From the NCBI GenBank assembly GCA_965240325.2, contig OZ251227.1, positions 2,046,001-2,110,000 of the forward strand: a stretch of 64,000 nucleotides of DNA, read 5' to 3'. A model generated the notes under the pieces. That model made no database searches, was not told where the DNA came from, and saw only the letters and a list, made by a program, of their open reading frames with translations. Numbering within the stretch: position 1 is the first letter of the stretch; every line of letters begins with the position of its first letter. The position numbers and the translations under genes are program-made. Of this stretch, positions 1-10,819 are shown one piece after another. This DNA is from Rebecca billardiae RCC1528 (lineage: Eukaryota; Haptophyta).

Positions 1-1429
1 TGGCTGGCGGATGAGTCGGCAGGCTTGGGGAGCCCGCGAGCGCGGCACGCCACGCTGTTTGCATACTGTAGTTGCGCATCGCCTCTTCGTAGACGCGCGC
101 CTCACTCTCAGCTGAGCTCGGGCCGTCGGGTGCGACGACGGCTGGCGGGAGCCGCTGACCGTGTCCGTGACATCATGACGACCGACCGCGAACTCCGACC
201 TGGCTGACGGCAGCACTTGCGAGCAGCGCAGCACGGCGCGGCGCGTTGCGGCCTGCGGCGCGGCGTGGCGGTGGGCCCGCGTGACACGCTGCCAGCGTCA
301 CGGACAAGCGAGACCCCGCCCCGTCTCCGCAGCGCCGCGCTCACATGTGACCACGACCTGCACAACACGGGCCGTGGTCAGAAAGCCGTCGCACGCGCGT
401 TCACTTACGCGGCAACTTGGTGCTGAGCGCCAGCCGAGAGGTAGTGGCGACGACGACAGCCACTCCAGGTCGATGTGCACCTGCGTCTGTGCCCGGGTGC
501 CGCTGGGATGCGATTGAGGATGAGAGCTTGCGGCAGCATGCCCTGACATGAGCAGCGGTCAGTTTGGAGAGCGTGAGTCGTGCCAGCACGCGAGAGCAGA
601 CGTGCACGTTTCGAGCAGCCGAGCTGTACCATGAACGTCAGCAATCTAGCGCGCATGCCGCGCACCCGAAAGAGCTGACCATCTCCGCGTGCTCAGAGCA
701 GCCGGCGGCGCGCTCGCAGAGTCGCTTCGGAGTCGCTTTGCGGCCGTCTCGGCGCGTGTCATGTGGAGCTGCTCTCGAGGCGAAGGAGGAGGATGGCGTT
801 GATCAGCGCCGCTGAAGACTAGGACTAGGCTCTCTCGCGAGGTCCGCCGCGCGGTCTACGCCGCCGATCACGGCCTCTTGAGGACGGTCGGCCAGCGCGC
901 GCGTCGGCAGCCATCGTGACGCCTCTCATTCAACTTTCGGCCCGTGTTAGCGCACTGTGTAATGGTATGATTTAAGCTTTCTCATGACAGGACCCCCTGT
1001 CCCTACCGATCTTGACTAATTTTTTACTTATTGGCTGAGAATATTCTACACAACTTTTAGGCGAGCATAGCTACCATTCCATCTAAAACTACCCACTACC
1101 GCGTGATGAACGATCAGTGCAATTAACGATGCTGAAATCCGCGCAGCGAGGGGGCACTTATGGAGTAGTGTGGGTCCCCTGATTGGCTGGTTTTTCTTTC
1201 CGGTAAGCTGTGATTCGCGGGAAAGTTCACCGACGATTGGCTAAAGACGGTAATGTGGGTATGCATCGACCCAAACCACCTGTCAAGTACCGATCGCAAA
1301 TTAGAAATTGCTGTAGTGCGAGTTCGGAGTGCCGAGAGCAACTCCGCATCCAGCACGAGGCCGGACGAGAGGTCATCAACGCGTCGAGCACATCTGCACC
1401 TGGCTGACCACGCAGAGTGGCGAGCCTTG
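1..1429. other. Intergenic stretch, no gene seen
   Basis: Only short arginine/serine-rich open frames occur on both strands, with no recognisable domain and no frame that continues. Bases 1-900 are GC-rich. From about 950 to 1250 the composition turns AT-richer, with two ATTGG (inverted CCAAT) motifs near 1180 and 1238, which could belong to the promoter of the gene starting at 1430. The open frame of that gene extends upstream to 1253, but that extension carries no signal peptide. Confidence 0.5.
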
Positions 1430-4400
1430 ATGGTGACCGGTCCCGCTGGCCGCGCGCTTGGGCTCATCGCATTGCTCCTCAACACATGCCACCACACAGC
1501 AGCAGCCTGCGACACCGACGCTGACTGCGGCACGAGCTCGTACTGTACCGGACTCGGCTACTGGTCCTTTTGCACTGCGTGCTTGACCTGCACCGGCTCC
1601 TGGTGCGGGCGCGCGCCGGGTTGTTACTCCCCGCCCCCACCGCCATCGCCACCGCCGCCGCCGCCGACGTGCTCATCGCACACGACCTGCGCGTGGGACG
1701 AGTTCTGCCGCGACAACAACTGGCCGTATGCCGACAGATGCGACGACTGCGACGACTGCGACCCTGGTTCATCATCCACCAACTCCATCGACGGCAGCTG
1801 CGACCACTGCCCGGCGCCATCCGATGGCAGCTGCCGCGCGCACACGCACTGCCCGAGCAACAGCTTCTGCTACGACGATGGACCGCTGGGCTGGAGCGAC
1901 TTCGTCTGCAGGCAGTGCGACGACTGCACTGCTGGTTTCACTGGCAACTCTGTCGACGGCGACTGCTTGGGGCCGTGCCCGCCGTGCACGGCGCACGACG
2001 AGTGCAGTTTTGGAGAGTTCTGCCTCGATGACGGAATCGCTCATTGCGACGACTGTACCATCTGCGACCCCGGCTCAGTATCCACCAACTCCATCGACGG
2101 CAGCTGCGACCACTGCCCGGCGCCATCCGATGGCAGCTGCCGCGCGCACACGCACTGCCCGAGCAACAGCTTCTGCTACGACGATGGACCGCTGGGCTGG
2201 AGCGACTTCGTCTGCAGGCAGTGCGACGACTGCACTGCTGGTTTCACTGGCAACTCCGTCGACGGCGACTGCTTGGGGCCGTGCCCGCCGTGCACGGCGC
2301 ACGACGAGTGCAGTTTTGGAGAGTTCTGCCTCGATGACGGAATCGCTCATTGCGACGACTGTACCATCTGCGACCCCGGCTCAGTATCCACCAACTCCAT
2401 CGACGGCAGCTGCGACCACTGCCCGGCGCCGTCCGACGGCAGCTGCCGCGCGCACACGCACTGCCCGAGCAACTACTTCTGCTACGACGATGGACCGCTG
2501 GGCTGGGATGACTTTGAGTGTTCGAGCTGCTTCGATGGGCTACTGGGATGTAACCCTGGAACATCGGCTGACAGCTCTTGTGATACCTGCCCTGGCACAT
2601 GTGCTGACGATGCTGGCGATTGCGACGCTTGCTGCTCATCACCTGCTGGCCGTTGGCCACGGTGGTCATCCGATGCTGGCTCTTCTGACTACGACTGGCG
2701 TGCGGCACCATTGGGCATGCAAAGCACCAACACATCCACAACTGCCGCTGCTAAGGATGCTGGTGATTCTGCAGAGCCAGCAGCTGCAGCACATACCCCC
2801 ACAAAGCGAGCTCCAGTGGTTCTACTTCAGCGCCAGCCGATTGCCTCGGCATCTCCAGCCTCGCGTGCAGCCAATGCTGCAGTCACTGCACCGCCCATCA
2901 TTGAGCTCAAGGCACCACCACTGCCTGGTGGCAGTCCACGCATCTCCTCAGCAGACCACTTGCTCTGCGATTTGACAGACGGAGTGGCGTTCGACTGCTT
3001 GCAAAGCTCTTCCTCACTCTCATCCTGGACACCAGGCTGCCAACTTGAACTCCCTCCTGGCACCTGCAAGACAGTGGCTGAGCTCGAGGCACTGGGCTCT
3101 GGCATTTCTTCCACAGAGGCTGCTCTCCTGGCATTCTGGCGCTCGCACGCCTCTGGTACGACTGGGTTCTCTCATACATCGAGCAAACAGAAAGCACGTG
3201 CTGCTGGTGAGAACACTGTGCCTACCAAGCCTACCTCAGCATCGACTTCCAATACCAGCATTACCTATGGAGAGGCGAGCCACACCTCGCCCGCAGTGCG
3301 TTGGGCAGATACGGCAGGCACAGTGGGCAGTGGTGTGCAGGGGTGGCCAGTGTTGGCCAGCTCGACGACGACGAGCAGTACATCTGGCACCAGCACCTCA
3401 TCAGCAGAGGCCCCTCCACTACTACCACAGCATGCTAACAACATTACAGCTGCTGCCACTACTCCATCATTCTCACCGAGTTCGTTGCCTGGGTGGATCT
3501 CTGGGGTGTGGGACACCTTGCTGGAGAGCTGCACTGAGACAGAGTGCGAGCTGAGCCAGAGCTGGGACATCTGCTCTGATCTGGCCGATGTGGATTGTGG
3601 GGACTCTGGTGTGTTCACTTTCGGCATGGGCTTCTACCCGTGTGAGGCACCTGCCACTGTCGTCACCAGCTTCAGCGGCCCAAGCTTTATCGTCGGCGAT
3701 GCGCCGATCCAGTTCGCTGCAAGTCTCGATGCCACAGTGGTCCTCAAGCTCTATGAGCTCGAGTCTTGCTGGGTTCTGGAACAGATCCTCACCCGATATT
3801 TTGGATTGCCTAGTTTGACCGCAGAGGCGTTGGCGAGCATGCTTACTGATTGTGAAGACGCCAAGATTTCTGTTCATGCATTTGTAGGCCTTGGCCTTGT
3901 CGAAGGCAACCTCAAGCTCGATTTGGCGTTTGACCTGCATGTAAATGTCCATGCCAGCGGCGTGCTGTATGGGTGCTATTGTGTGGATGCACACGTGTGG
4001 AGCTGGCTTGACGACAGGCAGGGCCCAATGGACCTGGACCTTCCAGCGTTTACTCAGAGGGAGCTCGTGGAGTGCCCAGTTCCGCCGCCGACGCCGCCAC
4101 TCTCGCCCTCGCCGCCGCCGACGCCGTCGCCGCCACCGTCGCCGCCGCCGCCGCCGCCGCCACCGTTGCCGCCGCCGTCGCCACCGCCGCCGCCGCCGCC
4201 GCCGTCGCCGCTGTCGCAGCAGTCGCCGTCGCCGCCGTCTCCGGTGGACGACCGTGCGCTCTCGGCGTCCGAGTTCAACGTGCGCGTCTTGGGCCGCTCT
4301 GGCAAGATGGTGTACGGCACCTCGGGTGGCTCGGACGACGACAAGGTGCAGGTGACGATGTCGAGCATCACCGAGCGCGCCTCGAACGGCGACCGCGTGG

Positions 4401-5120
4401 GCCAGTCTGGTCCGAACGACGGCAAGCACTCGCGCAACACGTTTGCGAGCACGGACTTCACGTTCGGCGAGGTGTACGCCACGAACGTGTCCGGCGTGAA
4501 CGCGAGCGCCATCGACTTTGATGTGAAGCTGGTCTACGACAGCGCGGACCTGCGCATCACTGCGCTGATCTTCACGGAGAGCGGCACGATCTACCCGACC
4601 CCTTCGGAGGCGTACAACGTGAGCGAGGGCACGCTCAAGTTCAACGTCGAGGTGCGCGCCCCGAGCATGCGCTCCAGCACGGTGCGTAGGTGTGCTCCCT
4701 GACTGACCCGTCTTCTCACCACGCGTGCCGCGTGCATGCGTGTCGATGCGCTTGCGCGTGCAGGTGCTGAACTGGCCGTTCTGCGCTGGCGAGAGCGGCA
4801 ACCCGTGCCAGGGCGAGACTGGCGAGTTCCTCGACATTGGCATCGAGGTGAAGTCGAAGGGCAACGAGAGCCTCAGCCTCATGCCGATCGAGGCGAACAA
4901 GTACTCGCTCGGCGACGGCGCCGAGCTGATCGTGTCGGACACTGCTCGGCTGGATGGCACGTGGACGACGATGCCGTCTGGCTACCCGGAGCTGTCGCTG
5001 TCTGGCTCATCGAAGTACGAGCTGACGCTGCGCTTCGACGAGTTCAGCGCGTCCGCGCTGTACGACCCGGTCGTGCAGGACGTGGGCACTGCGAGCACGC
5101 CGCCGCCGCCGCCGCCGCTG

Positions 5121-5168
<48 letters not shown>

Positions 5169-5290
5169 GCGCCGCCGTCGTCGCCGCCGCCGTCCCCTCC
5201 GCCCAGCCTGCCGCCGCCGTCGCCACCCCCGCCATCGTCGCCTCCGCAGTCCCCTCCGCCCAGCCCGCCGCCACCCTCGCCCCGCCAGCC

Positions 5291-5344
<54 letters not shown>

Positions 5345-6365
5345 GCTGCCGCCGCCGCCGCTCTCGCCCAGCCCTCCGCCGCCGTCGCCAGCGCCGCCGT
5401 CGTCGCCGCCGCCGTCCCCTCCGCCCAGCCTGCCGCCGCCGTCGCCACCCCCGCCATCGTCGCCTCCACCGTCCCCTCCGCCCAGCCCGCCGCCACCCTC
5501 GCCCCGCCAGCCGCCGCCGCCGCCACTGCCGCCGTCGTCGCCTCCGCCGTCCCCTCCGCCCAGCCCGCAGCCACCCTCGCCCAGCCCGCCGACCCCGCCG
5601 CCGCCGCCGCCCTCGCCCCCACCGCTCCCACCAATCACTGGCGACACCACCGTGTCGCGAGTGCGCTCTGAAGCAACGCTCGAGGGCGACCAAAGCGACT
5701 GGGATGAGAGCTCAGCATCTGGGCAGCAGCAGCGGGCGAACTTCAAGAGTGGCGTCGCCAGCGCGCTCAACGTGAGTGTGAGCGCCGTCGAGGTGCTCGC
5801 CGTCCTCGACTCAAGCGTCACAGTCATCTTCGACGTGCTGCACTCCGAGGCGGCAGCAGAGAACACGCAGACCATTGAGGAGCTCGCAGCGCTCGTGCAA
5901 TCGCGTGCGCAAGAGATTGGCAGCTCAGTCGCAGCTTCAACTGGCACTGCAGTGGTGGAGGTCACAATGACAAGGATCGTAAGCACACCCAGCACACCAG
6001 AGACGACGGAGGGGGGCTCCAACCAGGACAAGAGTGACTCTGGTGGTGGCGGCGGCGGAGACAGTGGCAGTGATGGCAGTGGAGGCAGTCGTGAAACAAG
6101 TGCAGCCAATGCCTCCTACAAGCAGTCGACCAGCGCTCCGAATGCAGCTGTGCTTGGTGGCATCATCGGTGCAGGAGCTACACTACTTGCAGCACTTTGC
6201 TGCTGTGCATGCTGCTGGCTTGCTTACCTTCGGCGCAAGCAGCTCAGCATCATCAAGCCCTCGACTGACCCTGGTGCAGACGAGACAGGTGCCCAAGGTG
6301 GCTTTCACAGGTCTCGTGTATCACCCTCTCCAAGTGCCATCTATCCGGAGGACGAGGCAATGTGA
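1430..6365 (+). CDS. Cys-repeat / Pro-rich cell-surface glycoprotein (pherophorin-like architecture), one intron
   Basis: Two open frames are joined by a phase-0 GT-AG intron at 4682-4763 (82 nt), giving about 1,617 residues. The ATG at 1430 is preferred over the upstream in-frame one at 1253 because it begins with a signal peptide (MVTGPAGRALGLIALLL, cleavage near residue 25). In order there follow Cys-rich repeats, a Ser/Thr-rich linker, a globular Cys-containing region (about 700-880), a first PPP/SPP tract, a globular domain interrupted by the intron, a second long PPPSPPP tract (about 1200-1380), a small alpha/beta-looking domain, and one transmembrane helix near the C-terminus (GGIIGAGATLL onward) followed by RRK and a short cytoplasmic tail. 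Alternating Pro-rich rods and globules are typical of algal wall and scale glycoproteins; secretory, type I topology is inferred. No enzyme motif is visible. Family assignment is by architecture only. Confidence 0.85.
1739..2520 (+). repeat. 306-bp in-frame tandem repeat, 2.5 copies
   Basis: Copies start at 1739, 2045 and 2351 (the last partial). Each encodes 102 residues with about 16 cysteines (CDHCPAPSDGSC ... CPPCTAHDECSFGEFC). The copies differ at only a handful of bases, so the expansion is recent or has been homogenised. Confidence 0.9.
4682..4763 (+). other. Intron of the Cys/Pro-rich glycoprotein gene
   Basis: The donor GTGCGTAGG directly follows an ACG codon and the acceptor GCGCGTGCAG precedes GTGCTGAAC. 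It is phase 0, and the first frame stops inside it, so splicing is required to reach the second half of the protein. Confidence 0.8.
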
Positions 6366-6639
6366 ATGAACGGGGTCAGCCGATGCAGTGCTCAGCGCAC
6401 ACTTCATTCCGCCATCATCAAGACATTCCGCCATCATCAATCAAGAATACTCGAAGAGACGCGCGCACACATCAATCATGCAGCTCTCATGCACCAGCAG
6501 TGAGTCCTTCCGTAGAACCAACGCAGTTTGGGGCCCGCTGTGCACCCCGTCCGTCGGCTACTGTGGCCGGCTCTGTCTGACACGTGTTATATATATATAT
6601 ACAGTTCGCCTGAGCTGCCACCGCCCACTCAGTTGCCGC

Positions 6640-8141
6640 CCACCGGGCCGGCGGGCCGAGGACTGTCGCCGCGGGTCGCGCGGGGTGAAGCAGCTGCCGG
6701 GGCGGCGCGTGTGCGCAGCGGGCGAGAGGCGCCGTGCGGCGCGGGCCGGCGCGTGCGCGCGTGCGGGCGCATCTGCTTCGGAGGTGCTCGCGCTGCGCCA
6801 TGTGCTCGACGACGGGCAGCTGGTCGCTCAGCCGGCGCGCCTCGTGCCGGCAGAGCAAGAGCGCGCGCCACTGCTCGGCCCCGGCCTGCGCTGCGCAGCC
6901 GCGCACCAACCAAGACCGAGCGGAGCTCGGGGTGGAACGAGGAGAGCGGCGCGTCGCGCCTGCCGCCGCGCGTGCGCGCCTGCTCCACCGCGCCGCCGTG
7001 CTCGCCCGCCGCCTCCTCCGCCGCGTCGGCCTCGAAGACGGCGGCGGCCAGCCAGGGGCAGGCTGAGCCGTGCGCGCTCACCCGGCGCCGATCGCCTCGA
7101 CGGCTGTCTACTCCACTCAGTTACTCCACAGCTGGCTGCTCGAGCTGCTGCACGGGGCGTCGCGACGAGGGCGCCGCGCGCGCCCAGCGCGTCCGTCGCC
7201 GCGTCGCGCAGCGCGTCGAGCTCGGCGCCGCGCTTCGCCAGCTCGGCGCCCAGCGCCTCCGCACGCACGTGCTCATGCACGGCCTGTCTGTGTGACGCCA
7301 CCCATCTGCGCGCGCAGCTCGGCTGCAGCTCGACGGCGGACTCGTCGCGGCTGGCGGCGAGGGTGCGCAACGCGTCCGGATGGCCGTGGCCTGCAGCCCG
7401 GTGATCGCCGCGTCGACGCGCGCGGCGCATTCCCCGCGCAGCTCCTCGCGCTACGTGGCCGCGCTCGCGTGCAGCCGCCTTAGCTGCGCGACAACTGGCG
7501 AGCGTTCGGCTTTGGCTCCTGCTCGTCCTCGCGCTGCTGCACCTCAGCGCCGCCGTCGACCGAGTTGAGGAGGAGCTCGCGCTCGGCGTCGAGGAGCGAG
7601 CTCGCGTGCTCGAGCTCGCCCTTCAGCTGCGCGAACTCCGGGCGCATCCGGCTCATCTATCTCCGCTGCGTGCTCGGCGCGCTCATCTGACTCGAGCGAC
7701 GAGCTCGCGAGCGTGCTCCGGACTTGGCTCGCCCTTGCACGCTCCTCCTCGAGCGACGGACGCGCCCGCGGGCAGGCTGTTGCCCGCCGCCCCCGCCGCG
7801 ATCTCGTCGCGCATGCTTTGTTTGCAGCGGGGCGCTGTGTGCGCGCCGTCGGCACGGCCTGACGAGACGACCGAGACGCGCGCGACGCCTCGGGGAGAGC
7901 CGGAGCGGAGCGCGATGAGGGCGAGAGCAGAGCGCGAGGGGGAGACCAGCGGCCGGCCAGCTCCCGCCACCGCGCGCGCACCGCGGCGTACGCGGCGCCG
8001 ACACGCATGTCCCCGGTCAGGGCGCCAGCGACGAAGGCGAGCGAGCGAGCTCGCAGGCGCAGCCGGGGCGATGACGGGACTCGCGCGCTCGACGCTCGGT
8101 CGAAAGGGTGCCGCGCGCGCGCCTGGCGGCTCCATATCCAA
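6640..8141 (-). pseudogene. Decayed coiled-coil protein gene
   Basis: Reading the minus strand, coiled-coil-like protein segments appear one after another but in different frames: EEERARASQVRSTLASSS near 7720, RPEFAQLKGELEHASSLLDAE near 7600, a segment with an in-frame TAG near 7458, LGAELAKRGAELDALRDAATD near 7230, and EQWRALLLCRHEARRLSDQL near 6850. Heptad-like Leu/Ala/Glu/Arg composition survives, but no single frame is open for more than about 200 codons. This fits a dead gene carrying several frameshifts and at least one stop. A multi-exon live gene is possible but would need many introns that I cannot place. No family is recognised. Confidence 0.45.
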
Positions 8142-8371
8142 TTTATTCGCAGTATCTAAAGTCTGTTTTGCGAATAATGAGCAAAACTTGTAACACCTCT
8201 AAGTGCGGCCCGTGTGTGGCCTACTTAGTACTTTAGAGTTTAGTTGTTTCCAGCAGCACCCTGGCGACCAAGTTCTGTTCGACTACCCCCATACGTATTA
8301 TAAGTTATAGGAGCCTGGAATTCGCTGCGCTTATCTGGCGGCTGCGCAATCTCGTATGAAGATTTACAACA
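8142..8371. other. Short AT-richer intergenic stretch
   Basis: No open frame of note. Composition drops in GC relative to flanking DNA. Nothing recognisable. Confidence 0.4.
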
Positions 8372-9381
8372 AATTCTGGTGAACACTACAGCTTTAAACA
8401 ATTTTAATTCGTGACAAAGCCCTGGGAGACCCAGCTCCGACCCCCTTTAATTGGGTGTGACGTACTGCTGTCCCAAGTAATACCGGAGTAGGAATACGAA
8501 GAATGGGGCCTCAAACGTTTTTTGATTAGGCACGCCTCGGGAATCGAGAACGCACTTGGTTAATTTTTGCGCCAATTAAGGCACGCCTCGGGAATCGAAG
8601 CGCATGTGGTTAATTTTTGCGCGCGCCGCATAGAGATGTCGTTGCGATTCCCACAAATCTGGCGGCGATCTTAGCGGTACCCCCTTACCCAGTTCATACC
8701 GCCTATACAATACGGTAACGGTACGGACCTGGCGCGCCTCGCCGTGCACCCGCACGAGGCCACGCGCCCCGGCGCGCGCGCGCCCGCGGCCTCGCACCCA
8801 AACTGCGAGACGCCGGCAACGCTCGACGCGTGCCTCGCGCAGCGCGGCTGGCGAGCACGCTGAACGGCGTGGACGAGGCGCGCAACGCGGAGCGCCGCGA
8901 GGGTCACGCCGCGCGTCGAGCCGAACCGCGCGCGGCGCGCGAGGCCGCCGCGACCGACGCGGTCGCGCGCCATCTGGGCGTCCGGCGGCAGCAGCGCGCA
9001 CGACGTGCGGACTGCAGTTGCTGCACGTCGATGGCCGACGCGCGCACGCACGGCGTGATCGGTGCGTGCCGTTGCCGTGCCGCCGTGCCCGAGCGGCCGT
9101 GCGCAGCGACGACTGCATTGACTGCATCGACGCGCGCCTCGCTGGCGCCTCGGTGGGCCTTGCAGAACTGGGAGAGCCACGCTGCCGCACCTGGCTAATG
9201 GCTAAATCGCACACGCGACGCGCGAAGACGCGGCAGCTCGGATGATACCGTTAGTCAGCGCTGAACGGCCAACTCGTCTCATCGTCGTCGGGTCTGCCGG
9301 CCCTGGCAAGCTTTCGCGTCCTAGACGCGCTGTGTTCGACCAGCCCCACCGGGAAAAGGCCGCTAGGCCCCCGCTGTTTAA
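8372..9381 (+). repeat. Dispersed repeat C, copy 1 (internally deleted)
   Basis: This segment matches, in reverse complement, 34176-35552. Shared landmarks include the pair of CACGCCTCGGGAATCGA motifs at 8531 and 8581, the string around 8690-8728 (GTACCCCCTTACCCAGTTC onward), and the end near AAAAGGCCGCTAGGCCCCCG at 9355-9375. Relative to the other copy about 360 bp are missing at 8728, joining the equivalent of 35183 directly to 34822. Both copies carry the same gene; here its 5' half is lost. Confidence 0.8.
8728..9240 (+). pseudogene. Truncated copy of the gene at 34323-35125
   Basis: The forward frames encode the same protein as the minus-strand gene at 34323-35125 (shared segments: ASTLNGVDEARNAERR, AAATDAVARHLGVRRQQ, MADARTHGVIGACRC), but the first roughly 115 codons were removed by the internal deletion and the frame shifts near 8840. 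A further deletion before the MADARTHG segment removes the stretch corresponding to ENPTELQLLHDYH. It is a broken relic with no independent function expected. Confidence 0.7.
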
Positions 9382-9713
9382 TGGCGCAGATTCGTTCACC
9401 CAGATATACTGACAATTTGACGGCCACGCTGATTACTTATTGACTCACGTCCGGGCGCGATTTTAATCACGTAATAGACAGCAGTGGGGTACCCCTCGGA
9501 AAATCGACACTCACCTTCCAACAGCCCTCAAAATCGTCCGCCCCCGTCCGCCCCTTTTCTTATTTGACGATCAAAAGATCTTATTAATTTTATTTGACGA
9601 CAGTGACGTAGCATTGAGGGCCCCCGGCCCGGCGGGGCTCCACGCTCCGCGCTCCGCCCTGATGCACCACTACGGGCCATGATATGGGGGTATATCTATA
9701 TGGCCGACGATGA
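9382..9713. other. Intergenic stretch with a short dispersed repeat
   Basis: No gene is seen. Bases about 9618-9678 (GGGCTCCACGCT ... CTACGGGCC) resemble the reverse complement of 35660-35712, a short repeat not colinear with repeat C. A short TATA-rich segment (GGGGGTATATCTATATGG) lies near 9685. Confidence 0.4.
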
Positions 9714-10742
9714 TCAGAGCTCGTGGCGTCCGACGAAGCAGCACTCCTCATCAGCAGCAGGCGAGGCAAAGCCATAATAGCAGTAGCTCTCCGACGACCA
9801 GGCCTTGCCGCACTGGCTGCACTCGAAGCTGGCACCGTCGCGGTCCTTCCACGTGCGTACGACGCAGTCCTCGGGGTGCGCAACGCGGCACACGAGGTCG
9901 GATGTGTACCCGGGGTCCACCGCCTTGCCGCACCGCCGGCACGTGGCAGTCGCCTGGCTCGGCAGCACGGACGGTGGTAGGACCCGTGCCACGTCGCGCA
10001 GCCCGTCGACGCTGCTGGCCATGTGCTCGCGCAGCGCAGCGAGCACGTCGGAGGCGCTCATCTTCGACAGGCCATACTCCAGCCGCTCGCGCTCGCCCGG
10101 AAGCGCGTCCGCCTGCTGGCGTCGCACGCGCGCGTGCCGCTGCGCGCACTCGCATTCAAGCGCGGCACGGCGCTGCTCGGCTGCGGCGTCGACGACCTGC
10201 AGCAGGCTCGCGGACGCGTGCTTGCACAGGCCTCGCCACCCGGCGGCCCCGGCAAAGTTCTCGCGCTGAGCAAAGTCAGGACAGCTGCACGACACGTCGA
10301 GCTCGGCGAGCGTGCCGCCCGAGAGCTCTGCCGGAGCGCTCGCCTCCACGCGGTACGGCGGTGTGCCCGCGTTCGAGGGCGGCGCGCTCCACGCAACGCT
10401 GACGGCGCCGTCGTCGTACCGCTTGAAGGAGACCATCTGCGGGGTCTGGCAGAGCCTGCTCGAGCCACGAGCACCGCGCACTGCCTGCGCGGAGAGGCCG
10501 GGGATGACGTGTGGTGGCGCCTCCAAGGCATCCTCGCTCTCGTCACCCTCCTCCTCCTCGTCCTCGCCGTCCTGGTCGTCGTCCCAGTCGCCCTCCTCCT
10601 CCTCCTGCCCGTCGTCCTCTTCACTGTCGTCCTCCTCACCGTCAGCCTCCTCTTCCCCGTCCTTCTTCCCACCACATGCCTCGTCCTCCTCATCTCTCTG
10701 CCGCTTGCGGCCGGCCGCCCCGCCGTCGTCAGGCGCCATCAT
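9714..10742 (-). CDS. SWIM-type zinc-finger protein
   Basis: 342 residues without introns. Residues 11-75 are a highly acidic Asp/Glu tract preceded by a basic GRKRQR patch, suggesting a nuclear protein. A SWIM zinc finger (CxCx(n)CxH) is visible as C152-S-C154 ... C173-K-H175, preceded by the typical SxxxPY(R)VEAS strand region. The C-terminus has two further Cys pairs (CRRCGKAVDP and FECSQCGKAW), each with downstream Cys/His, looking like a second zinc-binding unit. SWIM fingers bind DNA or protein partners in plant FAR1/MULE-type proteins, MEKK1 and the SWS1 recombination factor; which role applies is not determinable here. The gene is head-to-head with the MBD4-like glycosylase 77 bp away, a hint, not proof, of shared expression. 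Confidence 0.8.
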   Translation of the reverse strand: MMAPDDGGAAGRKRQRDEEDEACGGKKDGEEEADGEEDDSEEDDGQEEEEGDWDDDQDGEDEEEEGDESEDALEAPPHVIPGLSAQAVRGARGSSRLCQTPQMVSFKRYDDGAVSVAWSAPPSNAGTPPYRVEASAPAELSGGTLAELDVSCSCPDFAQRENFAGAAGWRGLCKHASASLLQVVDAAAEQRRAALECECAQRHARVRRQQADALPGERERLEYGLSKMSASDVLAALREHMASSVDGLRDVARVLPPSVLPSQATATCRRCGKAVDPGYTSDLVCRVAHPEDCVVRTWKDRDGASFECSQCGKAWSSESYCYYGFASPAADEECCFVGRHEL

Positions 10743-10819
10743 GCCAAGGCCCTTGACGCTGCTGGATCAAAGAACGGCCGAGGAGTCGAGGACTCTGCCA
10801 GACCGAGTCTCGCCTCAGC
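10743..10819. promoter_or_regulatory. Compact bidirectional promoter, SWIM / MBD4-like genes
   Basis: Only 77 bp separate the two start codons pointing away from each other, so both promoters and both 5' leaders overlap. No TATA box is seen. Assignment is by position. Confidence 0.5.

Noticed and set aside
1253-1429. Upstream in-frame start for the Cys/Pro-rich glycoprotein
   Set aside because: It would bury the hydrophobic signal peptide at residues 60-80. The ATG at 1430 puts it at the N-terminus.
3473-4960. 495-codon minus-strand frame with Arg-rich tract
   Set aside because: Antisense of the PPP-coding tract of the glycoprotein; it crosses the intron and has no domain.
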